In this document: one piece after another, positions 34,101 through 41,711 of the stretch
Position numbering within the stretch: position 1 is the first letter of the stretch
How the letters are laid out: each line of letters begins with the position of its first letter
Assembly (NCBI RefSeq): GCF_030272615.1
Contig: NC_081408.1
Coordinates: forward strand, 336,940,793 to 337,004,792
Source: Cryptomeria japonica
Taxonomy: Eukaryota > Streptophyta > Pinopsida > Cupressales > Cupressaceae
Direction of reading: 5' to 3'
DNA length: 64,000 nucleotides
Program-made: the position numbers and the translations under genes
The notes under the pieces: model-generated
Told to the model about the DNA's origin: nothing
Seen by the model: the letters and a program-made list of their open reading frames with translations, nothing else
Database searches by the model: none

Positions 34101-37050
34101 GGACAGTGGGTATGAAACCACCTTTATGTATTGAGTTTAACAACTCACGTTTTACTTTTGTCAAGTTGATATACTTAAATTTGGGTTTTTGGGTGAGGGA
34201 AATAAATTTACACAGTTTTAGAATTTTGATGTAACAAGCAAAATTATTATGGAAAGCTGGTGCAGGAGCACCTAGGACTTAGGCTAATAGTCCTTCTTCA
34301 ATTTTGGCTTGTACTGACCTTAGCCAAGTCAGATTTCTAATAAGGACTCCAGGAGGGTCCAAAGTGTGTGTGTAATATTTGGTTTGAGTCAAGTGTAGGC
34401 CTAGTTGAGTTAGTTTTCTTTCTAGGTTTGCACTTTGTGAGTAGGTGTTAGGTTCAGTAGTTAAATTGCCTTCTTGATGGTCAAAAGAGGCATAACTTGT
34501 TGAGAGCATTAGAGAGGTTTAGAATAGTCTTAGGAATGTTGAAAAAGACATGAATAATGACTTGTAATAGGTTGCCTAAGTGGGAAAGGCAAAATGTGGA
34601 AAAATGTAAAAGTTGTCGTGACAACTTTGGTCCTAAAAGAGCCTAGCGGTGGAGTTAGGGTTAAAACATTGACCTAAGATGCCTCCACACGTGGGGAAGA
34701 CTATTTAAACCTTCTCTTGCACGGATACCAAGGTTGGAAGCATTGATTTTTGTGAATGACAATCTGAAACCACTCATTTTCGGACTGCTATCATTGTTTG
34801 TCTTATTTTGCATAAAAAGTGAACACAAATGGATTGAATCCATTGATCCAACCTTGGATAGTTGTTCTTTGGTGTGTTCTAGTGCCATTTAATCCATTTC
34901 ATGCTGGGTGAAAGAAATTCATGCTGAGTTTTTAAAAAATATGCAAGCAAATTAATTCCTAAAATTGGCTTCTGTACTTTTGCTTGTACTTACATTTTGT
35001 AGTATAAGGAAGAATAAAACTTGAAAATTGTTCATTCTGATTTAATGTGCAGGTATATTCTATTAGGTCTAGCAACAGGCATTGGGGATCAATTTTATAA
35101 CTGTGTAGATAGTGATTCTCTTGTTGTAGCCCTTCTTGAAAACATTGAAGCAATGCATTTCAGACACATCCGTCAGCTTATCCACTCTGTTCTAACTCCT
35201 TTTGTAAAAACTTGCCCTACAATCTGTTGGGGAGCATGGTTAGGAATATTTTTGCCTCGCTTACTTGGGCATTGTCAGAAATCTCTAATTGATTCTTGGA
35301 GCAGCCTCATATGGAAAGGAAGAGCTAATGTGCCAGATTGTTGTGGTGATGGTTCTGCACCAGATTTAAAAGCAGAGGTTATGGAAGAAAAGATCCTCAG
35401 AGATTTGACTCGAGAGACTTGCGGTTTATTGGCAGCATTGGCTTCCCCTGGGGCCAATAAGAGTCTACCATCGAGTGAACAAATTGAACAACTTAACCGC
35501 ATGGAATCATCTCCCCTGATTGACACCGAAAAGATTGCGTCTGAGTCATTAATAGGGTATCTCCATTTTCATTTTCTTCATTCATTCATCACTTATTGTT
35601 GCTCTAAAATATCAGAATTAATTAAATTGATTCTCTTGCCAAGTTATTTAAGTTTGTATTTGCCTCGTTCAACTTACGAATCTGTCCAACCTTTCAGTTT
35701 CTTATTCAAGCACAACGATGGAGCTGTTCCTGCACTCCAGATATGCTTAAAAGCCTTCTCATGGCCTGATAGTGAAGCTGTGGCAAAAGTTGTTTTATTT
35801 TGTGGATCTGTTGTCATGTTTGCTGTTTCCACCAATAATATTGAACTCCAGCAGTTTGTGGCAAAGGATTTGTTTGAAGCAGTCATTCAAGGTTTAACTC
35901 TAGAGTCAAATGCAATGATCCATGCAGAACTCATTAGTCTTTGTCGTGAAATTTTTATTCAACTCTCGACTAGACATCTTGCAAGACAAGTGAGTCCAAA
36001 TTTTTACCTTACATTCTATTTATTAGGTGTGGAATATGATCAAGCAAGTATGATATTGTGACAATGCTGTGACATGCTGCAAGATTTGTGTGTTAGATAT
36101 ATCATATGCAGTTGCTGTAATAATAATTTTATATTCCATATTGAGATTGATTTAATGCTAAGATTTTTATCTTACTTGGTTGTTCGAATCAGTGTTGTTT
36201 TTAATGGATCAATATGCTCTCTCTGGGACACTTTATTCAATATTCTTTGTCATTTATTAACATTGACGTCATTTTTAGATTTTTTCTTTCTCATGTGAAC
36301 ATGAACCGTATTATTTGAGCAAAGTTAGTGCATACTTCTCCTCCCTCGGATACGTGTATCTTCCTATTGGATATGGATACAATACTCCTAGATACAACAT
36401 GGATATCATATCTGCATGTGTCCATATACAACATATTTGGGCCATATCCAACATTTTTGAATACATTACCACACCAGCCGGTGCTATATTCAATTTAGTG
36501 TTATAAAAAGCATTCAAACATTGCAGAAGAAATGAAACATTAATAATACATTGTTCACACACACAAACATTGTTAAAGATAAATATAATATGGCAAAATA
36601 AATATTATAAATTAAAAATATAAAAACCAAAATATATATAAATAGATATTCTGAGCGTTATTTTTTATAATCTTAAATGTATAAATAATGCAAAAAGTCT
36701 TTAGAATTGCTGTAGCCAGCAGTATCTGTACTAGGGTGTCTTAGAAATTTACCATATCCATATCCCATACTCTCTGCATTTCCATGCAATTCTGATTCTG
36801 GTAGATGGTAGGGATAAGGATGGATGAGGAAATTGTCATGGACTGAAAAGAATTCTTATATGACAGGTGCTTCTGTCACAGTTGTCTGTTACACCAGATG
36901 CTTTATCAGCTTTTGAAAATGCTTTGTTGAAGACATCTAGTGCAAAAGAGCAAAAGCAACACATGAAAAGTTTGTTATTGTCAGCAGCTGGTAGCCAATT
37001 GAAAGCTCTATTGGCTCAGAAGAATACGAAAGTTATTACCAATGTAACTT
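7076..37050 (+). CDS. HST: HASTY / exportin-5 orthologue, C-terminal part, ten exons
   Basis: This is a karyopherin-family nuclear export receptor; in plants HASTY supports miRNA biogenesis and movement. Joining exons 7076-7189, 7405-7534, 7634-7803, 7971-8084, 33202-33305, 33471-33792, 33871-34109, 35053-35556, 35698-35989 and 36867-37050 gives about 724 codons with no stop and matching phases at every junction. Recognisable family segments include WTEPA and LDAMGP, ARLQICTSFIRIA, LGEAFLIMASAAG, LAWLLEPIS, HLSWMLPPLLK, EVMEEKILRDLTRE, SNAMIHAELISLCREIFI and KVITNVT, in the same order as in Arabidopsis HASTY. All ten exons lack frameshifts, so the gene appears functional. The N-terminal ~40% is upstream of the window and the short final exon was not located. 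Confidence 0.95.
7405..7534 (+). CDS. HST: HASTY exon 2 (window numbering)
   Basis: The acceptor is TTTACAG and the exon ends GGAG before a GTCATT donor, leaving one base of a split glycine codon. It encodes DLAVLEGTQLAL and SAIFDGASYA, which match the family. Confidence 0.9.
7634..7803 (+). CDS. HST: HASTY exon 3
   Basis: It completes the split glycine codon after TTTCAG and ends AAG before GTGATG. The stretch with LNWTEPAQ, LLDAMGPYLKHFPEAVG and NKLFDLL is one of the best conserved parts of plant HASTY proteins. Confidence 0.93.
7971..8084 (+). CDS. HST: HASTY exon 4, before the 25-kb intron
   Basis: It starts GGTCATACT after a TGCTCAG acceptor and ends ATGGAG before GTTCGT. It encodes MSRARLQICTSFIRIAQAA and LLPHME in phase 0. 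Its 3' neighbour in the mRNA lies 25.1 kb away. Confidence 0.93.
8384..10226 (-). mobile_element. L1-mobilised retroposon without reverse transcriptase
   Basis: The segment is bounded by an 18-bp direct repeat with one mismatch, at 8366-8383 and 10227-10244 (CTGGAATTTATG, then T or C, then TGTTT). Long target duplications of variable length are typical of LINE-driven insertion. In minus orientation the 5' end has a long open frame and the 3' end finishes ...TCCTTAATCAA beside T-rich target DNA. Phrases such as GGCTCCC(C/A)AACC recur through the 3' half. No reverse transcriptase or endonuclease motif is present, so it would be a passenger of another LINE. Confidence 0.7.
9063..10214 (-). CDS. 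383-codon open frame with repeated PIEV motifs
   Basis: This is the longest uninterrupted frame in the window. It starts MMEGEKARVSGRVSGESDGEEE (about 20 acidic/basic residues) and becomes strongly hydrophobic (F, L, V, W, S). The word PIEV or a close variant recurs six times: VFPIEVA, SFIEVEM, FSPIEVE (twice), FVPIEAV and APIEVV. I do not recognise the protein. It may be a real ORF of the retroposon or a chance frame created by an underlying DNA repeat; the opposite strand also has a shorter open frame (9949-10290). Confidence 0.3.
   Translation of the reverse strand: MMEGEKARVSGRVSGESDGEEENANDDVGLGFDLFCMCFCVWCVRLGGVLLFCCPSSAKGGSVGVGCSSVEGAFTDEDSSLSPSLSLTISARALYRRVGAGFYTIAGQVFIARVGETLMAFVVMSVWDPGGAVFAVKDFSPPLVFALAGLLLRWVWAVRLQGVFFPVFLFTLSASLFLVLSFLSQFSGLFPVFPIEVASSFIEVEMVGIGDNFSPIEVETETVVFVGRSWWEAVGDHFCGWQGSEVVFMVFLPPFVPIEAVILGGLLFSDLSAFSFVLDALFLKAGVVLASLPLLPSFFPFSPIEVEILVVLVCWESVCFWPLLFLKVLGAFSKPICPAKHCGVILWLLDSVLQSEVVTFLLMISVFSAPIEVVPCPLGEVLC
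10245..11221 (+). other. HASTY intron sequence, nothing recognised
   Basis: AT-rich single-copy-looking DNA without open frames or repeat structure, lying between the retroposon and the gag-like pseudogene. It begins with the right-hand copy of the retroposon's target duplication. Confidence 0.5.
11222..11854 (-). pseudogene. C-terminal part of a gag-like retrotransposon protein
   Basis: The 210-codon frame begins MGKKYGHQWKLEDYG. Its first ~115 residues look globular, and the rest is an extremely polar Ser/Lys/Glu-rich tail (KRKDDHGEKESSRKKHKS, then acidic). The long polar tail matches the Lys/Glu-rich middle of the gag-like pseudogene at 60100-64000. It lies downstream, in minus orientation, of the ORFs at 12022-12986, with which it probably formed one protein. 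No protease, reverse transcriptase or integrase follows. Confidence 0.5.
12022..12327 (-). pseudogene. gag-like protein, central conserved block
   Basis: The frame contains RVNDAFTMHITRLLQGALHQR, then WFIEFPMFIYIRI and GCPSPPYMLPCYPT. The right edge of the window (64000-63722, minus strand) encodes the same block as NDAFTMQMVRTMQEGLQQR, TWFIQFP and YRLPRYPTDK. Two independent copies therefore share it, which marks it as a genuine protein family. I place it as gag-like from its position after an LTR; the fold is not identified. Confidence 0.55.
12525..12986 (-). pseudogene. gag-like protein, N-terminal block
   Basis: The frame includes IINAAGFPPAVQCYELIVEC, RIVAKDGRVLAYLSGTTI and a lysine/arginine-rich KKSRGGKSR segment; a second frame (12457-12648) continues with HRLHFEDEFKDF. 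Open reading extends upstream to about 13140 without an ATG. It is broken into several frames, so it is dead. The order of blocks (12986 to 11222) runs away from the LTR at 13146-15448, as expected for gag. Confidence 0.5.
13765..13774 (-). promoter_or_regulatory. TATA-like box of the minus-strand LTR
   Basis: CCTATTTAAG on the minus strand precedes the leader, about 1.67 kb from the LTR start. Confidence 0.4.
13940..15260 (-). repeat. dispersed TTCGCTC ... GCACATGAAGT repeats in U3
   Basis: The pair of words AAGTTCGCTC and (G)CACATGAAGT recurs more than a dozen times with variable spacing of about 20-60 bp, for example near 13960, 14000, 14240, 14440, 14590, 14740 and 15040. The copies are imperfect and confined to the U3 part of this LTR. 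Confidence 0.7.
15449..15805 (+). other. host sequence between two LTR insertions
   Basis: About 350 bp of gene-free DNA separates the minus-strand LTR start from the left target duplication (ATATG, 15801-15805) of the outermost nested LTR. Nothing was recognised in it. Confidence 0.4.
16240..17640 (+). repeat. array of imperfect ACTTGTAATCGGG palindromes
   Basis: A module of the form ACTTGTAATCGGG-(TTTTAAAA)-CCCGATTACAAGT recurs in the U3 of the outermost LTR. The clearest copies are at about 16450-16485, 17103-17137, 17223-17257 and 17428-17463, with weaker copies near 16250, 16370, 16565 and 17500-17600. Each copy reads almost the same on both strands, so each can form a hairpin with a T/A-rich loop. 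Spacing is irregular, so this is not a simple tandem array. Confidence 0.75.
18631..18975 (+). repeat. 84-bp tandem repeat, about four copies
   Basis: Copies begin TCCATGGACAAAG at 18631, 18715, 18799 and 18883, with a partial one at 18959. The period is exactly 84 bp three times (28 codons), so the repeats keep a 242-codon frame open (18445-19173), with KMRPRLDWGAKTKKAFTSGK-like units. There is no sign that the frame is a gene; a period divisible by three explains it. Confidence 0.9.
19231..19500 (+). repeat. 57-bp tandem repeat, about five copies
   Basis: Copies begin GGAAATTCCTTCCTT at 19231, 19288, 19346, 19403 and 19460 (spacings 57, 58, 57 and 57), each ending with GAAAATTTGGCTAAGT. 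The array lies in the U3 of the middle LTR, just left of the inner LTR insertion. Confidence 0.9.
20130..21385 (+). repeat. dispersed palindromic TCGCTCCTGTCCCT modules
   Basis: At least eight copies of a ~34-bp module TCGCTCCTGTCCCTC-NNNN-AAGGGACCAGAGCGA occur in the U3 of the inner LTR, at about 20135, 20305, 20768, 20802, 20838, 21012, 21182 and 21347. The arms (TCGCT...AGCGA and GTCCCT...AGGGAC) pair with each other and the 4-6 base centre varies. Three copies lie side by side at 20757-20875; the rest are about 165 bp apart. Confidence 0.85.
22787..22795 (+). promoter_or_regulatory. TATA box of the inner LTR
   Basis: CTATATAAG is followed 17 bp later by CATTTGTAAAGG. The same pair of words occurs downstream of the TATA box in the middle LTR. 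Confidence 0.6.
24204..24215 (+). promoter_or_regulatory. TATA box of the middle LTR
   Basis: CCTATATAAAGG is followed by CCCCCTCATTTGTAAAAGG about 12 bp later, probably the transcription start region and R. Confidence 0.6.
25672..25680 (+). promoter_or_regulatory. TATA box of the outermost LTR
   Basis: CTATAAATA lies 0.85 kb before the LTR end, at the same relative position as in the two nested LTRs. Confidence 0.5.
25810..26230 (+). repeat. GACTTTGAGCTGCT repeats downstream of the outermost LTR's TATA box
   Basis: Seven variants of GACTTTG(A/T)GCTGCTT lie at about 25815, 25913, 25970, 26034, 26093, 26169 and 26216, spaced 45-100 bp apart in the R/U5 part. They differ from the palindromes in the U3 of the same LTR. 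Confidence 0.7.
26526..28877 (+). other. intron DNA and undefined transposon debris
   Basis: AT-rich sequence without recognised coding motifs. A minus-strand CCTATTTAAGGA box at about 27713 and a TGTAATAACC start at 27652 hint at another minus-strand LTR, but no matching end or duplication was found. Short minus-strand frames at 28033-28711 match nothing I know. Confidence 0.35.
28878..31335 (-). pseudogene. Ty1/copia gag and integrase remnant, reverse transcriptase missing
   Basis: Reading leftward, gag segments appear at 31310-30858 (GIWKQLLDLH, then LPQSYEHFIGTL and STSVDL). A CHYCGKIGPMKKHC knuckle follows near 30690, with Pro in place of the usual His. Integrase with KEKTPKEAWSRRKPEVSHLK comes at 29720-29460, and a post-integrase linker with SNYSEHVESPRQVP at 29261-28878. 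The order is that of copia Gag-Pol. Stops and frame changes are frequent, and the sequence breaks off before the reverse transcriptase, so it is a 3'-truncated dead copy. Confidence 0.85.
31336..32533. other. non-coding intron DNA with a short telomere-like word
   Basis: There is no recognisable protein. Around 32068-32090 the plant telomere-type word CCTAAACCCTAAACCCTAAG occurs as about three units, too short to call an interstitial telomere array. The overlapping frames at 31759-32335 have no motif. Confidence 0.4.
32534..32790 (-). pseudogene. LINE RNase H-like domain fragment
   Basis: The 81-codon minus-strand frame reads TIWNDKGYF, FLGNHTNNDTYME, LSLANSLATEKLVLE and LVITVL. This is the pattern of the RNase H-like domain seen in plant non-LTR elements (NDKG...LG..TNN..E...L...L...EGD). 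The acidic residue normally after LVLE has become EED. No adjoining reverse transcriptase was found. Confidence 0.6.
33202..33305 (+). CDS. HST: HASTY exon 5, after the 25-kb intron
   Basis: It starts CAAATTGCC after TTTTTACAG and ends with two bases of a split glycine codon before GTATAT. It encodes GIMARLEVDGQL, RQSEHNLLGEAFLIMASAA. Confidence 0.93.
33471..33792 (+). CDS. HST: HASTY exon 6
   Basis: The CCACACAG acceptor completes the split glycine codon, and the exon ends TTGAAG before GTAACA. It encodes KILAWLLEPISKQW, YLSEPMGLVHLLT and HLSWMLPPLLK, all close to the family. Confidence 0.94.
33871..34109 (+). CDS. HST: HASTY exon 7
   Basis: It begins after CTTGCAG with VLRCIHSLWS and includes LPVEMRAALLM and EIRNWLKGVRDSG. 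It ends with two bases of a glycine codon before GTATGA. Confidence 0.93.
34110..35052 (+). other. 943-bp HASTY intron with an LTR-like insert
   Basis: Between about 34260 and 34905 lies a segment starting TGCAGGAGCACCTAGG with a GACTATTTAAACC promoter-like box at 34700 and a TTGTCGTGACAA palindrome near 34615. GCTGG occurs just before it and again at about 34903, so it may be a small solo LTR, but the end reads AT rather than CA. The remaining intron is unremarkable. Confidence 0.4.
35053..35556 (+). CDS. HST: HASTY exon 8
   Basis: The longest exon in the window. It encodes YILLGLATGIGDQF, FRHIRQLIHSVLTPFVKTCP, WLGIFLPRL, GRANVPD and EVMEEKILRDLTRETCGLL. It ends with two bases of a glycine codon before GTATCT. 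Confidence 0.94.
35557..35697 (+). other. 141-bp HASTY intron, in frame and free of stops
   Basis: Donor GTATCT and acceptor CCTTTCAG join SLIG to FLFKH, as the family requires. The intron length is a multiple of three and it has no stop in the host frame, so retaining it would insert 47 residues without truncating the protein. The inserted peptide is hydrophobic (LILLPSYLSLYL) and has no counterpart in the family. Confidence 0.8.
35698..35989 (+). CDS. HST: HASTY exon 9
   Basis: It encodes FLFKHNDGAVPALQICLKAF, DSEAVAKVVLFCGSV, NNIELQQFVAKDLFEAVIQG and HAELISLCREIFIQLS. It ends CAA in phase 0 before GTGAGT. Confidence 0.94.
35990..36866 (+). other. 877-bp HASTY intron with a GGATAC-rich insert
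   Basis: From about 36345 to 36780 the words GGATAC/GTATCC and ATATCC recur near both ends of an AT-rich core, suggesting a decayed small DNA transposon. Its ends and target duplication could not be fixed. Confidence 0.4.
36867..37050 (+). CDS. HST: HASTY exon 10, last one identified
   Basis: It starts GTGCTTCTG after ATGACAG and encodes VLLSQLSVTPDALSAFENAL, SSAKEQKQHMKSLLLSAAG and ALLAQKNTKVITNVT. A GTAAGT donor after the first base of the next codon shows that one more short coding exon should follow. Reading on instead reaches a stop at 37134. Confidence 0.92.
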
Positions 37051-38320
37051 GTAAGTGTTTTATCCCTCAAAATCAAGTGATACTTGGCTTTCATAATTGT
37101 TTACAACAGGACACAGGATCTATCTTGAACTTTTAAGTTTAATTTCTGGAAATCTAAATTTATTCATTTTATTGTTTTACAAGAAATTTTATATTGCTAC
37201 ATTTAACTTGCATAGAATGGTGAAGAAAAGATTAGAAAGTTAGATTTTTTGCATTATGTTTTTCTTCTTACATAGACTGGTTTATGGTAAAATTAAGGAG
37301 ACACAAATACTTAAAGTTACACTATTCTGGTTTATTCTTTCTGCAAATGAGAGAAATGAGAAAATTGGTATTTCAATATGTAAAAGTGTTTCTATCATAT
37401 GGTGAAATATTGCATGTTTCTTGTCAGAATTTTGGGTTTCTAAAGGTTATGATATATTTCATTTCAATTTTACTAAAATATAATGCTTACCTTTGTAATC
37501 AAGTCACCATATTGACCTAGCAGTGTGTTATTGTTTCTAATTTTAGTGTTTGGGATCTTGGACAAGTGCCATGTTTATGTATGGTCAGTTACATCTCCCA
37601 AATTCTTTATAAGAAGATGAATCTCTTTGTGATTCAACCTCCAATATCCAATAATATTATATTATGTTATTAGCTCTTTTTCTGAATATGGTACCAAAGT
37701 CAGACAGCCATGAGTCTGAGCCTTCTTTATGAAAGGGAGGCGCATAACTATAAGTGTAAGGAGTCACAGCTATTCTCAGACACGAAGCTTCAATTGTGAG
37801 CAATTGCATCATTTTTTTAAAGTTGTGGGAAGGTTTTCAATAGTCAAGAAATTGTGCTTGTGTTTGTTCTATGAAGAGGGTTGTGGGTTGCTATTACGCC
37901 ATTATAAAGATGAAAACCAACCATTTTTGCAAGAAACTAGTTGTTAGGGCATGGGAGTACTAAAAAATTATATGGTTTCTAGAATGTGTTAGGGTGTATT
38001 ATTTTGGGGCGAATATCCAGTCACAATTTTTTAATATTATTTGCATGATTGAAGTATCGTTTTATGGCCAAGATTTCATTTTTTTCATGGATAGGGCACA
38101 GATCCTGGTAATTTTTTTGTGAAGATTTAGTATTTTCAAAAAAAGAAAAATACAAATATTTGAAACAATTTATTTTCTGGGTCAAATTTAAAGGAATTGC
38201 TAGGGTTTGAATTTTTTCTGGATCACATTTATATATTTTTTGGGTTTGTATTATTTCTGTGCGTTTCTCCAAGAAATGAAAGTGCATTAGACAAATACTT
38301 TGCAGTCAACTTTCGTGGCA
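37051..38320 (+). other. HASTY 3' intron or flank, final exon not found
   Basis: AT-rich DNA. A final exon of roughly 20-30 codons is expected from the family, but no candidate after an AG acceptor resembles known HASTY C-termini. It may lie beyond the transposons further right. Confidence 0.4.
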
Positions 38321-38883
38321 AGATAGTAAAAATCTAGATGCAACTGATGAACAAGAATTTGTGGTGTATAGTAAGGAGAAATCGCCTACAGATGTAAATA
38401 AATTATTGGATTGGCAGAAAAGAGATGTAAGAGCCAAAGGGAATATTGGTCTTACCATCTTCAATTCTAAGGTGCATCATGTAGATCTAGAAAATTCATC
38501 CAAGGAAATTTGTGATAATTTGAACTAACTGTTGGGAGCAAAAGCAATTAATTTAATTTTTATCCTAAAGCTTCAGTTTTTCAGATTCAAGATGTTTGAC
38601 AAAATCATGATGTCTAGCTACATAAGCAATTTGAGACCTATTCTTTCACAGGGAGCAGAAGTTAATGAATGCTATAGTAGATGATCAAGATGCCAAAGCT
38701 ATTTTGTTAAATAACCTGCCTTATAAATGCAACAATGACATTTTCTACTCTTATTCATCTACCATCACAAACTCTAAAAGATATGATTTCAACCATAGTT
38801 TTAAAACTCGGCGACTCGCCACGGACTCGCGAGTCCCTTGGCGCCACGAGTCAACTCGCCTAGGACTCACGAGGCGAGTCCAG

Positions 38884-38927
38884 GCGAGTCCCTGCGAAAG
38901 ACTCGCGAGTCTTTCGCAGGGACTCGC
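38884..38927. repeat. perfect 44-bp palindrome in the left end of hAT copy B
   Basis: The 22 bases at 38884-38905 are the exact reverse complement of 38906-38927, with no loop. The arm starts GCGAGTCCCTGC and the centre is ACTCGCGAGT. It is built from the family's GACTCG word but is far longer than the scattered copies around it. Confidence 0.95.
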
Positions 38928-39312
38928 GGGCCCAGAAAAGACGCCCGTGAAGGGTTAAAAGTGAATTTTTTTTTTGTTTTTCACTTCATTTTTATTTTTG
39001 TTTGGTTTTAGCAGGTTTGTAGGGTTTGAAGGAGTAGAGGGAAGAAGAAAAAATCAGCAAGAGAGATCTAGGTAAGGATTTTTTCTCTTTCTTTTTTTTT
39101 CATTTGAATCATTTCATTGTTTTGAAACTCAAAAAAATCTTGAAAAACAAGGGGATATGTTACCAAATTTTTTTCTATTTTCTTTCCTAAGTTATTTCCT
39201 CATTTTTTTTCTTGTTTTTGAATGCTATTTTTCCCAAATGATTCATTGTCATTTTTTTTGTTGATTTTCCATAAAACCTTGCTGATTTTTTTTTTTTCAT
39301 GTTAAATCAGCA

Positions 39313-41711
39313 ATGGCAAGTTCGACTCCAAGGGCAACCCCAAGGTCAGGAAGACAAAAAGATAAAGCATGGAAATATGGGATTGCAGGAAGCAAAAAGG
39401 GGGAGGTCACTTGCACCGAATGCACAAAATGGATGATTGGTGGAATCAATAGATTAAAATACCACCTTGCACAAATACATGGATATGGTGTGGAGGCATG
39501 CCCCAAATCAACTCCTGAAATTATTAGAGAGATAAAGGCCATTCTTGCTGAGAATGATATGCATAAGGAAGAAAGGCAAAAAACAAGAGAAGCCATGGCA
39601 GCTGCAATGAATCCCACATTGTCCACTTCGGGTCCCATTGGTCACACTCAGGGTCGTCAGTCACTTTCATCTTTTGGTGACAATGAGGGTGAGGCTAGTG
39701 GCACTCCTGTTAGATCAAACCCTAATTTTTTTGTACCACGCAAGGTTCCAGGTGCACAACCTTCACTTGAAGGTACAAGATGGAATAAAGAGAAGCATGA
39801 ACAAGCATGGATAGCAGCTTCAAACTTTTGGTTTTACAATAATCTATCTTTCAATGCAGCAAACAATGTGTATTGGGAAGGTTTTGTTAATGCAGTAAGG
39901 GGTTTAAGGCCCCAACAGGTCATGACTTCAGTGGACCATTGCTAGAGAAAGCTGTGAAAAATACACAAGGTGTGGTTGATGATCAGAAAAGGTATTGGAA
40001 GAGAAAAGGATGCAGCATTTTATCTGATGGATGGACAGATGGACGGAATAGGACTCTTCTCAACGTCTTGGTGGCTTCAAATGGTGCAATGGTATTCATA
40101 AAGTCTGTTGATGTCTCAAATGAAATAAAAAATGTAGAGACTTTGTGTAATCTGTTGGATGGTGTGGTTCAGGAAGTTGGAGTTGAGAATGTTGTCCAAA
40201 TTATCACGGACAATGCAGGTGCATATGTATCTGCAGGTAGAATGCTTATGGAGAGGCATCCTTCGATTACATGGAGTCCTTGTGCTGCACATTGCTTGGA
40301 CTTGGTGCTAGAGGACATTGGGAAGATTGGATGGGTGAAGAAGGTGGTTCAAGATGCAAGAAGTGTCACCAAATTCATCTACAGCCATACTTGGGTGCTT
40401 GCTTTGATGAGAAAACACACAAATGGCAAGGACCTTGTATGACCTGGAGTGACACGATTTGCTAGCCACTTCATCACTTTGCAGAGCATTCTTAGTGCCA
40501 TTCCTCATCTTAAGCAGATGTTTGTGTCAAATGCTTGGTTGGGGTCTGCATACTCCAAAAGACCTGAAGCAGAGAAGATTGTGAGCATTGTTTTTGATAA
40601 AGGGTTCAATAAAAGTGGAGAGGAGTTGATTGCGGTAAGTAACAAACACAAAAGTAAAGTTTATACAATTTTGTCTATTTGCTGATTTTATTTTTTAGGG
40701 GTTGATTTTGTACTAATTTAAAATTTGTTTTCATTTTTTTAGGTGACAGAACCTTTGGTAAGGGTTCTTCGTATGGTGGATGGAGAGGGCATGCCAATGG
40801 GTTTCATTTATGAGGCCATGGATAGGGCCAAAGAGGCCATTTCACATTACTATAGTGGAAATACAAGAAAATGTGAAATCCTTTGGCGTATCATTGATCA
40901 TAGGTGGACAAACCAACTCCACCAACCGATACGTGCCTTCGCCTACTTTTTGAACCCGAAATTCTACTTCTCTGATTCATTTAGGGCTGATGAGGAGGTC
41001 ATGGCAGGTGTTATTACATGCATTGATAAGATGACACCTGATCCTGAGTTGAGAGACAAGGTTCTTGATGAGTTGGAGGTGAGATTTGACATTTGCAATT
41101 GCTCTATCTTTATTTATGAATTCGGAAATGTTCATTATTGAATTTGAGTTTGACACTTTGACTATCTATTTCTGAAATTGTTCAAGATCTACAAAAGTGC
41201 AGAGGGGAGACTCTTCTCATCACAACTAGCAATTGATAGGAGAGGAAAACAACAACCAGGTAAAAAATTTAGTAACTTAGTTCAATAGTGCAAGAAAAAA
41301 CCTACAAACTTGATTGTTACATTTTTTTCTCAATTCTAATATTTCTAAATGTTTTTTGTAGATTTATGGTGGGAGAATTATGGTGCCGACACGCCTAATC
41401 TTCAAAAGATAGCTATCCGTGTTTTGTCTCAGCCATGTAGTGCTTCTGGGTGTGAACGAAATTGGAGTGTATTTGAGAGCATTCACACAAAGAAGAGAAA
41501 TAGATTGTCACAAAAGCGGCTCAATGATCTAGTATTTGTTCGGTACAACCTTCGCCTTCGAGTTAGACAGGTGGAGGGTGTTTCACATGAGGCCATTGAC
41601 TTGGATGAAATTGATCCATATGGTGATTGGACCATGAATGAACAAAATGATGGTGACAATGTCCTCCTTACCGAAGAAGAAATTGCAGAAATAGAGAGAG
41701 GAGCAGCATAA
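39313..41711 (+). pseudogene. hAT transposase with BED finger, DUF659-type and C-terminal dimerisation domains
   Basis: The order of domains is as follows. A BED zinc finger (CTEC...HLAQIHG...C, about 39410-39500) comes first, then a catalytic-region block with GCSILSDGWTDGRNRTLLN and PCAAHCLDLVLEDIGKI (39939-40440). A middle block is interrupted by introns (40634-40742, 41079-41186 and 41260-41361, all GT-AG), and the hAT dimerisation domain with SQPCSASGCERNWSVFESIH follows (41362-41590). Three lesions are visible: a one-base loss near 39912 shifts frame, a TGA at 40441 stands where related proteins have Arg, and a TAA at 41709 precedes an acidic tail that stays open to 41878. The damage is light, so inactivation looks recent. 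Confidence 0.88.

Noticed and set aside
38321-38376. Candidate HASTY terminal exon after TTTGCAG at 38314
   Set aside because: The sequence belongs to a copia gag fragment that continues to 38793.
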